The notes beneath the pieces are model-generated. The model saw nothing but the letters and a program-made list of their open reading frames with translations. It was not told the origin of the DNA and searched no databases. A DNA stretch of 64,000 nt from Microbacterium saperdae (lineage in GTDB: Bacteria > Actinomycetota > Actinomycetes > Actinomycetales > Microbacteriaceae): the NCBI RefSeq assembly GCF_006716345.1, contig NZ_VFOX01000001.1, forward strand, positions 1,612,001-1,676,000, written 5' to 3'. This document shows, piece by piece, positions 41,784-50,182 of the stretch. Made by a program: the position numbers and the translations under genes. How positions within the stretch are numbered: position 1 is the first letter of the stretch; the number at the start of each line of letters is the position of its first letter.

Positions 41784-43151
41784 ATGAAACTCGACGGACT
41801 GGTATCCGGGCTCAAGACCGACGAGCTCATCACCGCGCTGATGGACGTCGCGGCGATCCCGAAGAAGCTGATCACGAACAAGATCACCGACCGCGGGGCC
41901 ATCATCACCAACCTGCAGTCATTGAACAAGACGCTCCAGGACCTCGTCACGAAGGCGAAGACCGCAGCGGGCGCCACGTCGCTGGCAGCATTCACCGCGA
42001 CGGCGTCGTCCGAGAGCGTGACCGTCACGGCGGGGGCCAAGGCCAGCGCCTTCTCGACCAGCATCGTCGTGGACGCCGTCGCGTCAGCGCACTCCGTCAT
42101 CACCGCGGCCGCCGGCGCCGAAGCCTGGGGCGGGGAGTTCACGCTCGTCGCCTCCGATGGCACCCCGAAGGCGATCACCCCGTCCGGGACCAGCCCGCAG
42201 GACCTCGCCAAGGCGATCAACGCCGCCAAGGCCGGGGTGACGGCCACGGTCGTCCCCGCAGGAACGGATGCCGACGGCAAGCCGCTCTCGCGCATCCAGC
42301 TCACCGCCGCAGAGACCGGAGCAGATGGCGCCTTCACGCTCCACCGGGGAACGCCCGCGGATGTCGCGGCCGGCACTGCTCCCGACATCTCCGCTGAGGC
42401 AGGAGCGGCGCTCCTGAAGCAGGGTGCCGATGCCCGCATCCGTCTGTTCGCCGGCACCGCTGCCGAGCAGACCCTGACCAGCGCCCGCAACACGATCAAC
42501 ATCGGCGAAGACATCGACGTCACCGTCACCCAGGCGAGCGCCGACCCCGTGGTGGTGTCCGTGGCGCTCGACGCCAAGGCTCAGACGACGAAGGCCGAGA
42601 CGTTCGTCAAGGAGATCGCTGCGCTGCTCACCCGTATCGACAACGGCTCCAAGGCCACGATCGGTGCCGTGGGGGAGAAGACCACGCTCGGCGTGTTCAC
42701 GGGCGACAGCACGGTGCGCAACCTCCGCACGGCTCTGGCCGACGCCGTGCAGTACCCGGTCGACGGCGTCTCTCCCTCGACCATCGGCATCTCGATCAGC
42801 GACAAAGGAGTGCTCTCGTTCGACGCCGAGAAGTTCGCTTCCGCGCTGGCAGAGGATCCCGAGAAGGCACAGGCCGTGTTCTCGGGTCTCTCCGGTCGCC
42901 TGCAGGAGGTGTCGAACAAGTACTCGGACAAGTACGACGGTCTGCTCACCCAGAGGATCACCGGCCAGGAGTCCGAGGTCAAGACGCTCAAGACCCAGGT
43001 GGAGCGCTGGGACATCCGACTCGAGCAGCGCAGGGCCACACTCGAGCGCACATACTCCCAGCTGGAGGTCCAGCTCTCCAAACTGCAGTCGCAGTCGTCC
43101 TGGCTCTCCTCTCAGCTCGCCGGTCTCAGCAGCACGTCATCGTCGTCCTGA
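41784..43151 (+). CDS. fliD: Flagellar filament cap FliD
   Basis: A 455-residue hook-associated protein 2, the cap under which flagellin assembles. The N-terminus KLDGLVSGLKTDELITALMDV and the C-terminal coiled region (SEVKTLKTQVERWDIRLEQR, about residue 390) are family marks. It is followed after 47 bp by fliS, and the three genes fliD, fliS and the FliT-like gene form a filament group. GAGG lies just before the ATG; no FliA-type promoter was seen, so transcription may come from readthrough or an unseen promoter. Confidence 0.94.
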   Translation: MKLDGLVSGLKTDELITALMDVAAIPKKLITNKITDRGAIITNLQSLNKTLQDLVTKAKTAAGATSLAAFTATASSESVTVTAGAKASAFSTSIVVDAVASAHSVITAAAGAEAWGGEFTLVASDGTPKAITPSGTSPQDLAKAINAAKAGVTATVVPAGTDADGKPLSRIQLTAAETGADGAFTLHRGTPADVAAGTAPDISAEAGAALLKQGADARIRLFAGTAAEQTLTSARNTINIGEDIDVTVTQASADPVVVSVALDAKAQTTKAETFVKEIAALLTRIDNGSKATIGAVGEKTTLGVFTGDSTVRNLRTALADAVQYPVDGVSPSTIGISISDKGVLSFDAEKFASALAEDPEKAQAVFSGLSGRLQEVSNKYSDKYDGLLTQRITGQESEVKTLKTQVERWDIRLEQRRATLERTYSQLEVQLSKLQSQSSWLSSQLAGLSSTSSSS

Positions 43152-43198
43152 CCTGGACCGCACTCCTCACCGCTCCCACCCGCTAGGAGATCACAACG

Positions 43199-43612
43199 AT
43201 GTCCCTCACCTCCCTCGCACGCGCCAAGCAGCAATACCTGGAGCAGCAGGTCGCCTCGGCGTCTCCCGAGCGTCTCCTCACGATGCTCTACGACCGGCTG
43301 CTCGTGGACGTCGACCGGGCAGCCGCCTCGCAGGACGCCGCGGACTGGACGGCGGCCGGGAGCCATCTGACCCATGCCCAGCAGATCGTCGCGGAGCTGA
43401 GCGGGTCGCTCACCGACGCCTGGGACGGAGCGGGGGAGCTGCGTGCGGTCTACACCTATCTCACCGGACGCCTGATCTCGGCGAACATCTCCCGCGATCG
43501 CGCGATCACCACCGAGTGCCGTGACCTCATCGCCCCCCTTCGCGACGCCTGGCACCAGGCCGCTTCGGCGACCGCGGCGACCGCTCCGGCGCCTTCCTCG
43601 GCGCTGGCCTGA
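43199..43612 (+). CDS. fliS: Flagellar export chaperone FliS
   Basis: A 137-residue helical chaperone for flagellin. The N-terminus AKQQYLEQQVASASPERLLTML and the YDRLLVDVDRA helix match the family; the C-terminal 20 residues are Ala/Pro-rich and probably disordered. It keeps flagellin unpolymerised before export. A GGAG ribosome site precedes the ATG at 43199. The FliT-like gene follows 5 bp after the stop. Confidence 0.92.
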   Translation: MSLTSLARAKQQYLEQQVASASPERLLTMLYDRLLVDVDRAAASQDAADWTAAGSHLTHAQQIVAELSGSLTDAWDGAGELRAVYTYLTGRLISANISRDRAITTECRDLIAPLRDAWHQAASATAATAPAPSSALA

Positions 43613-43617
43613 TCACC

Positions 43618-43896
43618 GTGCCGGAGAACCTCGCGGCCTGGCTGACCGTGCTCGACCAGTTCGAGCGCGCGCTCGACGCCGCAGACGAGCAGCTCGAATC
43701 GCCGTCGTTCGAGCCGCCGGCGGGTCCCGTCCCCGAGGAGCTGCGTGCGCGCGCGGAGGCCGTGCTGTCGCGTCAGCAGATGATGATCAGCGGGCTGATG
43801 GCTTCCCGGGCGAACGTGGCGCGCGAGATCGCGGCGCTCCGGCGCGTACCGACGACCCCGCAGGACACTCCGGCGTATCTCGACGTCGAAGGCTGA
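43618..43896 (+). CDS. FliT-like small flagellar protein
   Basis: A 92-residue, mostly helical, acidic protein that starts with GTG 5 bp after fliS. Short length, helices and its position after fliD-fliS suggest the FliD chaperone FliT, which is poorly conserved in sequence. The segment SRQQMMISGLMASRANVAREI resembles the central helix of such chaperones. No catalytic motif. The name is inferred mainly from position, so I leave the symbol empty. Confidence 0.7.
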   Translation: MPENLAAWLTVLDQFERALDAADEQLESPSFEPPAGPVPEELRARAEAVLSRQQMMISGLMASRANVAREIAALRRVPTTPQDTPAYLDVEG

Positions 43897-43921
43897 ACGG
43901 CGCTGTTCACACGCCACGGCG

Positions 43922-43952
43922 GTTACGGGACGCGCGTCGCGTCGCGATAGTC
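43922..43952 (+). promoter_or_regulatory. Sigma-FliA-type promoter of the flgB operon
   Basis: GTTAC (43922-43926), 15-bp spacer, TCGCGATAGTC (43942-43952). The first base of the leader would be near 43958. It drives the long flgB-to-flgE run. Confidence 0.8.
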
Positions 43953-43957
43953 CACCA

Positions 43958-43994
43958 CGAGCAGGGATCGCTCGACGATTGGCCACGGATCGGC
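43958..43994 (+). promoter_or_regulatory. Two leader hairpins with ANGGAT loops, candidate CsrA sites (flgB)
   Basis: Hairpin 1: CGAGC/GCTCG with loop AGGGATC (43963-43969). Hairpin 2: GCC/GGC with loop ACGGATC (43985-43991). Both display GGA in the loop. The ribosome site GGAG (44011-44014) follows 17 bases later. Confidence 0.6.
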
Positions 43995-44021
43995 TTCTCC
44001 ATCAACGTCCGGAGTGCCCCC

Positions 44022-44369
44022 GTGCTCGAATCCGTAACCTCCGCCGCACTGATCAGTGCGCTCGACGGCCTGGCCTTGCGCCAGAGGTCGATCGCCGAGA
44101 ACATCGCGAACATCAACACCCCCGGCTATCAGGCGAAGCGCGTGCAGTTCGAGGAGGAACTGCGGCGCGCCGTGGACGGCGGTTCCGGGACGGTCGCCGC
44201 CACGGTGGAGCGGTCGCTGGAGCCCACGCGGCTGAACGGCAACAACGTCAACCTCGATACCGAGACCCTGTCGAACATCGACACGGTCCTTCGCTTCCAG
44301 TTCGCCAGCCAGGCGATCGGTGGTCAGGCCGCCTCGATCACCCAGGCGATCGGTCAGGCATCGGCATGA
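44022..44369 (+). CDS. flgB: Flagellar rod protein FlgB
   Basis: A 115-residue proximal rod protein. The N-terminal helix has LDGLALRQRSIAENIANINT, followed by PGYQAKRVQFEEEL, both typical of FlgB. GTG start at 44022, 7 bases after GGAG. It is first of a long operon and overlaps flgC by 4 bases. The promoter and 70-nt leader in front are unusually like those of fliP. Confidence 0.95.
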   Translation: MLESVTSAALISALDGLALRQRSIAENIANINTPGYQAKRVQFEEELRRAVDGGSGTVAATVERSLEPTRLNGNNVNLDTETLSNIDTVLRFQFASQAIGGQAASITQAIGQASA

Positions 44370-44758
44370 CCTTCGACGCGATCGGCATCGCCGGAACCGG
44401 TCTGAACGTGCACCGCAAGTGGCTCGACGCGCTCAGTGACAACATCGCCAACGTCAACACCGCGACGCCGGCAGGACAGGAGGCCTTCCGCGAGAAGTTC
44501 GTCACCGTCGCTGCCGGCACCGACGCCCCGGGGGTCTACGTGTCTGGTGTCGTCGAGTCCGATGCCGAGGCGAAGCTCGTGTACGACCCCGAGCATCCCT
44601 ACGCGAACGAGGACGGCTACGTGCAGTACCCGAACGTGGAGCTCGGCGACCAGATGAGCATGCTGATCCTCGCGCAACGCGGCTACGAGGCGAACGCGGC
44701 GGTCGTGGACAGGGCGAAGACCACCTACGAGGCCGCTCTGCAGATCGGACGCAACTGA
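44366..44758 (+). CDS. flgC: Flagellar rod protein FlgC
   Basis: A 130-residue rod protein. The conserved start is TGLNVHRKWLDALSDNIANV and the C-terminal helix has MLILAQRGYEANAAVVDRAK. It stacks on FlgB in the rod. The ATG at 44366 overlaps the flgB stop (ATGA), and the stop shares one base with the fliE ATG, so translation is coupled across the three. Confidence 0.95.
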   Translation: MTFDAIGIAGTGLNVHRKWLDALSDNIANVNTATPAGQEAFREKFVTVAAGTDAPGVYVSGVVESDAEAKLVYDPEHPYANEDGYVQYPNVELGDQMSMLILAQRGYEANAAVVDRAKTTYEAALQIGRN

Positions 44759-45078
44759 TGACCACTCCCATCGATGCGGTGTCCGCCGCCGGCGTCGCAC
44801 CGCTGTCCGCGCTCAGCTTCGAGTCCGGTTCGGGCACGGCAGGCTCTGCTGCCTCCGCGGGCGCCTTCGCGACCTCGCTCACCGGCGCGGTCGAAGGCCT
44901 CCAGCAGCTGCAGTCGACATCGAACGAGCTCGCGGTGCAAGCCGTCACGGGCGACCTGCAGGACATCCATCAGGCGATGATCGCCTCGGCCCGCGCCGGT
45001 GTCACCCTCGACCTGGTGGTCGCCGTCCGTGACCGCAGCGTCTCCGCGTTCAACGAGATCATGCGGATGCAGGCCTGA
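44758..45078 (+). CDS. fliE: Flagellar hook-basal body protein FliE
   Basis: A 106-residue FliE, which joins the MS ring to the rod. The second half contains IHQAMIASARAGVTLDLVVA and ends NEIMRMQA, the usual FliE end. The first 40 residues are Ala/Ser-rich. It shares single bases with the genes on both sides (TGATG at both ends). Confidence 0.93.
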   Translation: MTTPIDAVSAAGVAPLSALSFESGSGTAGSAASAGAFATSLTGAVEGLQQLQSTSNELAVQAVTGDLQDIHQAMIASARAGVTLDLVVAVRDRSVSAFNEIMRMQA

Positions 45079-46718
45079 TGCCCACGGTGTTCACGACCTC
45101 GTTCGAGCGGGCGAAGCAGATCGTCTCGGGCTTCACCGTCGCCCAGCGCACCATCGCCGTGATCGGCGTCGCGTTGCTGGTGATGGGTGCGATCGCGCTG
45201 GGCGCATGGCTGACCAAGCCGCAGATGAGCCCTCTGTTCACCGGACTCAGCGCAGGCGATGCCTCGGCCGTCGTCGATCAGCTGAAGGCGGCGGGCGTCG
45301 GGTACGAGCTCACCGAGGGCGGAGCGACGATCCTCGTCCCGGATGATCAGGTGTACTCGCAGCGGCTCGCCGCCGCGGCAGCCGGGCTCCCCGGTGACAC
45401 CAGCGAGGGCTACACGTTGCTCGACAAGATGGGCGTGACCGCCAGCGAGTTCCAGCAGTCGGTCACCTACAAGCGCGCCATCGAGGGGGAGCTCGCGAGC
45501 ACGATCAGCGCGATGGACGGCATCACCGCCGCCTCCGTGCAGCTCGCCATCCCCGAGGAGAGCGTCTTCGTCTCGGAGCGGCAGAGCCCGACCGCCTCGG
45601 TGTTCGTCAAGACGCGCAACGGTTCGACGCTGAGCGACGAGAAGATCGAGGCGATCATCCACCTCACGAGCGCATCGGTGCCGGGCATGACCCCGGAGGA
45701 CGTCGCCGTCACCGATCAGAACGGTGCCGTGCTCTCCGCCGTCGGGTCGGGAGTCGCGGGCAACTCGTCGAAGCAGGCGACGGAGCACGAGGCCAGGGTC
45801 GCCGCCGCGGTGAGTCGGATGCTGGAGACGATCGTCGGACCGGGCAACGCCACCGTCACGGTCGCCGCCGATGTCGCCAACTCCACATCCGAGCGGATGG
45901 ATGAGACGTACTCGGCGCCGGACGGCGACCTGAGCCCGTCGGAGCAGACGAAGACCGAGACGTACACCGGTGGTGCCGGCAACGGAACCGGCGTGCTGGG
46001 ACCGGACAACATCGCCGTGCCGAACGGCGCCACGGGTGATGGTTCCTACGAGTTCGAGGAGTCGTCGCGCAGCAACGCCGTGAACAAGTCCACCGAGAAG
46101 ACGATCACGCCCGCCGGCGAGGTGACCCGTCAGACCGTCAGCATCGCGCTGAATCGTGGAGCGGTGACCGGAGTGACCGCCGATCAGGTCGAGGCGCTCG
46201 TCGCCTCGGCGGCGGGGATCGACGTCGAGCGGGGCGACACGATCGCCGTGGAGTTCGTCGAGTTCGCCACCGGCGGCGCGATGGCCGCGCAGACCGCACT
46301 GCAGGCGGCCGAGGCCGAACGCGAAGCCCAGCTCCAGCAGGAACTGCTGCGTTCGGCGATCATCGGCGGCGCGATCCTGCTCGCCGTCATCGTCCTCGTG
46401 GTGTTCCTCTCCCTCCGTCAACGGATGAAGCGCCGCGTGCTCTACACGGAGGAGGGGCCGATCGAGTACCTGGCCACGTTGAGCGAGAACGAGGAGCAGA
46501 AGCTGCGTTCGCTCAAGGGGCTGCACGACCGAGAAGCGATCACCGCTCCGCTGCTGCCCCAGATGTCGCCCACCGCGGTCCTCGACATCGAGGAGGAGCC
46601 CGAGATGGATCAGGTGCTCGTGGAGCGACGTCGTCGCGAGATCGACGACATCGCCAAGCGTGAGCCCCGCGCCACGGCGACCGCTCTGGCCAGCCTGATG
46701 GATGAGTCCACCGTATGA
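45078..46718 (+). CDS. fliF: Flagellar MS-ring protein FliF
   Basis: A 546-residue MS-ring protein with membrane helices near residues 27-45 and 427-447, YscJ-like ring domains between, and a cytoplasmic C-terminus. LSAGDASAVVDQLKAAGVGY and AAGLPGDTSEGYTLLDKMG are family blocks. The end (RREIDDIAKREP onward) would bind FliG. It overlaps fliG by 4 bases. It is the base on which the motor and export gate assemble. Confidence 0.96.
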   Translation: MPTVFTTSFERAKQIVSGFTVAQRTIAVIGVALLVMGAIALGAWLTKPQMSPLFTGLSAGDASAVVDQLKAAGVGYELTEGGATILVPDDQVYSQRLAAAAAGLPGDTSEGYTLLDKMGVTASEFQQSVTYKRAIEGELASTISAMDGITAASVQLAIPEESVFVSERQSPTASVFVKTRNGSTLSDEKIEAIIHLTSASVPGMTPEDVAVTDQNGAVLSAVGSGVAGNSSKQATEHEARVAAAVSRMLETIVGPGNATVTVAADVANSTSERMDETYSAPDGDLSPSEQTKTETYTGGAGNGTGVLGPDNIAVPNGATGDGSYEFEESSRSNAVNKSTEKTITPAGEVTRQTVSIALNRGAVTGVTADQVEALVASAAGIDVERGDTIAVEFVEFATGGAMAAQTALQAAEAEREAQLQQELLRSAIIGGAILLAVIVLVVFLSLRQRMKRRVLYTEEGPIEYLATLSENEEQKLRSLKGLHDREAITAPLLPQMSPTAVLDIEEEPEMDQVLVERRRREIDDIAKREPRATATALASLMDESTV

Positions 46719-47794
46719 GCACGCAGATCGAGTTCCCGGAGATCGGTGCCGCGACGGCGGAGCGCAGCGACACGACGGCCTCCACGGTCGCCGTCGTCGA
46801 GATGACGGGGCTCCGCAAGGCGGCGATCGTGCTCCTGAACATGGACAGGGAGGCCAGCGCAGAGGTGCTGCGTCACCTCGGGGAGGATCGCTCCGAACTG
46901 CTCGCGGCGGAGCTCACCCAGCTCGGTGGCGTGGATCTGGCGTCGACCGCGCAGGCGCTGGGCGCGTTTAAACGCATCGCGACGGGAGGATCCGTTCCGT
47001 CGCGGGGCGGCCAAGAACTCGCGACCGGACTGCTGGAGACCGCGTTCGGACGAGAGAAGGCCATGGGAATGGTCGGTCGCGTCATGTCGCAGGGCGCGGT
47101 GTCCTTCGACTTCCTCAACGCGGCAGATCCCGCGCAGCTCGCGACGATCCTCGAGGGCGAACTGCCGACGACCGTCGCCGTGGTGCTGGCGAATCTGCGG
47201 GCCGACCGTGCCGCCGCGGTGCTCACAGCCCTGCAGGACCCGCTGCGCACCGATGTCGCGCAGGCGATCGCGACGATGGGCACCGCGACGCAGGAGGCGA
47301 TCTCGATCGTTGCGGACTCCCTGCGCTCCCGTACCGGCGTCTTCGCGATGCGCGACAATCACGAGTCGATCGGTGGCGTGCAACCACTCGTCGAGATCAT
47401 CAGCCGCTCCGACACCGCGCTCGAGAAGGCGCTGCTCACGAGCCTGGAAGGGCGCGATCTCGCCCTCGCGGAAGACATCCGCAGCCGCATGGTCACGTTC
47501 GCCGACATCACCCGCCTCGAGGATCGCGATGCGCAACGCGTGCTGCGCGGCATCGACCTGCGCGTGCTGGCGCTGGCGCTGAAGGGGGCCGACGAGCAGA
47601 TCGCCGCGAAGGTCACGGGCAACATGACCGAGCGCAACCAGGAGAACCTCGCGGAGGAAGCGCGCGTGCTCGGTTCGGTGCGCGTGCGTCAGGTCGACGA
47701 GGCGCGCGCAGAGGTCGTGCGCATCATCCGCGAACTGGAGGCGGCGGAGGAGATCACCATCTCCCGTGAGGACGAGGACGAGCTCATCGAATGA
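46715..47794 (+). CDS. fliG: Flagellar motor switch protein FliG
   Basis: A 359-residue FliG. N-terminal KAAIVLLNMDREASAEVLRH, the middle EHPQ-like region replaced by HTIAN-type sequence ADRAAAVLTALQDPLR, and the C-terminal torque helix region ITRLEDRDAQRVLRGIDLRV with its charged residues. It links the MS ring to FliM/FliN and meets MotA. Overlaps of 4 bases at both ends put it in the same operon. The last 10 residues are acidic. Confidence 0.95.
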   Translation: MSTQIEFPEIGAATAERSDTTASTVAVVEMTGLRKAAIVLLNMDREASAEVLRHLGEDRSELLAAELTQLGGVDLASTAQALGAFKRIATGGSVPSRGGQELATGLLETAFGREKAMGMVGRVMSQGAVSFDFLNAADPAQLATILEGELPTTVAVVLANLRADRAAAVLTALQDPLRTDVAQAIATMGTATQEAISIVADSLRSRTGVFAMRDNHESIGGVQPLVEIISRSDTALEKALLTSLEGRDLALAEDIRSRMVTFADITRLEDRDAQRVLRGIDLRVLALALKGADEQIAAKVTGNMTERNQENLAEEARVLGSVRVRQVDEARAEVVRIIRELEAAEEITISREDEDELIE

Positions 47795-48438
47795 CACGTT
47801 CCGACACCGCTTTCACCCCGCTCGTCGTGCCGCGCGTGGGCGAGACCCCCACCGACCTGCGCGGGGAGGCGGACCGGGCGCGCATCCGCGGCTATGCCGA
47901 GGGATTCGCTGAGGGGCGGCGTATCGCGCTCGACGAGGCACGATCGCAGAACGTGATCGATCAGACGCATGCCGCGCAGGAGCGTGCGCTCTATCTCGAG
48001 CGGCGCTCATCCGCTCTGCGGGCTGTCCACGAAGCCGCGGAAGCCTTCGACCTGCGCGCCGAGGAGCTCGCCGCGCTCACGGCGGATCGGATCGAGGAGC
48101 TCGCGGTGGACCTCGCCAGAGCGATCCTGTGCGTGGAGCTGTCGGACCCGGCGCGGTCCGCCTCGCACGCCCTGCGCCGCGCACTCGCCGAGATGCCGGT
48201 GCAGCGGTGGACGCGCGTGACGTTCAGCCCGCAGGACGGCGCGATCCTGCGAGAGGACGCGGATGCCGAAGGGACGCTGGACGGCATCGAGATGCGGGTG
48301 GCCGCATCGGTCGGTCAGGGTGGCGCGGTCGTCGAAGTCGCGGACGGGGCCGTCGACACGCGCATCGCGCAGGCACTCGCCCGTGCTGCTGCAGCGCTGC
48401 GCGGCGACGGCGACGAACACGACGAGGCTCGCTCATGA
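47791..48438 (+). CDS. fliH: Flagellar assembly protein FliH
   Basis: A 215-residue regulator of the export ATPase FliI. The N-terminal third has glycine-spaced helix repeats (RGYAEGFAEGRRIA), followed by a long charged coiled coil and a C-terminal domain with EELAVDLARAILCVELSD. It overlaps fliG and fliI by 4 bases each. FliH tethers FliI to the motor C ring. Confidence 0.9.
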   Translation: MTRSDTAFTPLVVPRVGETPTDLRGEADRARIRGYAEGFAEGRRIALDEARSQNVIDQTHAAQERALYLERRSSALRAVHEAAEAFDLRAEELAALTADRIEELAVDLARAILCVELSDPARSASHALRRALAEMPVQRWTRVTFSPQDGAILREDADAEGTLDGIEMRVAASVGQGGAVVEVADGAVDTRIAQALARAAAALRGDGDEHDEARS

Positions 48439-49763
48439 GCGGCAGGACGGCATCGTGGGAGCGGGCGCTCGACGCCGCGCGTCCCGAGCGCTCGGGAACC
48501 GTGAAGGCCGTGCTCGGTCTCGGCGCGGAGGTCATCGGCATCGATGCGGCCGTGGGAGACCGGGTGCGCATCCAGGTGGCGGACGGGCGCAGGGTCGACG
48601 CCGAGATCGTGGCGGTCGACGGCGCGTCCGCGCGATGCATGCCGCTCGCGCCGCTCGATGGGATCACCGCCCGCGCCAAGGTGCTGCACACCGGGTCGGG
48701 GCTCCGGGTGCCGACCGGACCGGCACTGCTCGGACGTGTGCTGGACGGGCTCGGGCGCCCCATCGACGGCAAAGGCCCGCTCGACCGTGGCGCAGAGTTC
48801 GTCGCGCTCGACAACGATGCCCCGAGCATCCTGCACCGCCAGCGCATCGCCACGCAGCTCGGCCTCGGAGTGCGGGTGCTCGACACCATGACACCCGTGG
48901 GCACCGGTCAGCGCCTCGGGCTGTTCGCGGGATCCGGTGTGGGGAAGTCATCGCTCATGTCGATGATCGCTCGTGGCTCGAGCGCCGATGTCACCGTGAT
49001 CGCTCTGGTGGGCGAGCGTGGCCGCGAGGTGCGGGAGTTCATCGAGGACGACCTGGGGCCCGAAGGGCTGGCCCGGTCGGTCGTGGTCGTCGCGACGTCC
49101 GATCAGCCCGCGATGGTGCGCATGCGCTCGGCGTTCGTCGCCACCCGTATCGCCGAGCGGTTCCGCGAGGACGGCGCGAACGTCATGCTCATGATGGACT
49201 CGTTGACCCGCGTCGCGATGGCCCAGCGCGAGATCGGGCTGAGCGCAGGGGAGCCGCCCGCGACGCGCGGATATCCACCGTCGACGTTCTCCGTGCTCGC
49301 GCGTCTGCTCGAGCGTGCGGGCACCGGCCCGGTCGGCTCGATCACCGGTCTCTACACCGTGCTGGTCGACGGAGACGATCACAACGAGCCGATCGCGGAC
49401 GCCGCTCGAGGGATCCTCGACGGGCACGTCGTGCTGGACCGTGCCCTGGCCGTGCGCGGGCATTTCCCGGCCGTGGACGTGCTCGGGTCGATCTCCCGTG
49501 TGGTGTCGAAGATCACGAGCTCCGAGCAGCGGGCGTCCGCTGTCGCGCTGCGCAGCGTGCTGGCCGCGCGACGCGGCGCGAACGACCTGATCGACATCGG
49601 CGCATATCGCGCGGGTGCGAACCCTCTTGTCGACGCGGCGCTGGCCCACGAGGCCGCCATCTCCGGCTTCCTCACCCAGGGGATGGAAGACCTCGCCGGC
49701 GCCGACGATTCCTGGCGGCGTCTCGCCGCACTCACCACCGAGTTCGGAGGACTGACTCCATGA
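48435..49763 (+). CDS. fliI: Flagellum-specific ATPase FliI
   Basis: A 442-residue ATPase related to the F1 beta subunit. Walker A is GLFAGSGVGKSSLMSM near residue 162, and the GERGREVREFIEDDLG segment and DSLTRVAMAQREIGL block are characteristic. It powers substrate release to the export gate. The ATG at 48435 overlaps the fliH stop; the larger frame open from 48129 lies inside fliH and is not used. Confidence 0.96.
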   Translation: MSGRTASWERALDAARPERSGTVKAVLGLGAEVIGIDAAVGDRVRIQVADGRRVDAEIVAVDGASARCMPLAPLDGITARAKVLHTGSGLRVPTGPALLGRVLDGLGRPIDGKGPLDRGAEFVALDNDAPSILHRQRIATQLGLGVRVLDTMTPVGTGQRLGLFAGSGVGKSSLMSMIARGSSADVTVIALVGERGREVREFIEDDLGPEGLARSVVVVATSDQPAMVRMRSAFVATRIAERFREDGANVMLMMDSLTRVAMAQREIGLSAGEPPATRGYPPSTFSVLARLLERAGTGPVGSITGLYTVLVDGDDHNEPIADAARGILDGHVVLDRALAVRGHFPAVDVLGSISRVVSKITSSEQRASAVALRSVLAARRGANDLIDIGAYRAGANPLVDAALAHEAAISGFLTQGMEDLAGADDSWRRLAALTTEFGGLTP

Positions 49764-50182
49764 CGTTCCCGCTGGCCGGACTTCTGCGCGTGCGCGATGC
49801 GCAGGAGAAGGTCGCTGCCGAGCAGCTCTCGCGCACCACATCCGCTCGACGGCACGCGGAGGAGGCGGAGCAGAGTGCTGTCGTGAGTCTCTCCGAGATC
49901 AGCGCGCAGGTGGATGATGCGCACACGCTCCTGGCCATGGCCGCCGCTCGCGCCGCCGGGCGCAGCGCGCTGAGCGATCTCCAGACGCTGACCGAACTGC
50001 GCCGGGCCGAGGAAGAGGTGGCGAAGGCCTCGCATGTCGAGGCACGTCGCGAGCTCAAGGGTCTCGAACGACTCGACGGCGCGCATCGTGCGGAGAGTCT
50101 GAAGGCTGAGCGGCACGCCGAGCAGATGGCGCTGGACGAGATCGCGGTCATGCGCAGCCTGCGTGAGGAGCGGACAGCATGA
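49760..50182 (+). CDS. fliJ: FliJ-like flagellar export protein
   Basis: A 140-residue coiled-coil protein between fliI and fliK, with the typical N-terminal FPLAGLLRVRDAQEKVAAEQ and a long charged helix. FliJ acts as the central stalk of the FliI hexamer. Sequence conservation is low, so the call relies on position, size and coiled coil. It overlaps both neighbours by 4 bases. Confidence 0.85.
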   Translation: MTFPLAGLLRVRDAQEKVAAEQLSRTTSARRHAEEAEQSAVVSLSEISAQVDDAHTLLAMAAARAAGRSALSDLQTLTELRRAEEEVAKASHVEARRELKGLERLDGAHRAESLKAERHAEQMALDEIAVMRSLREERTA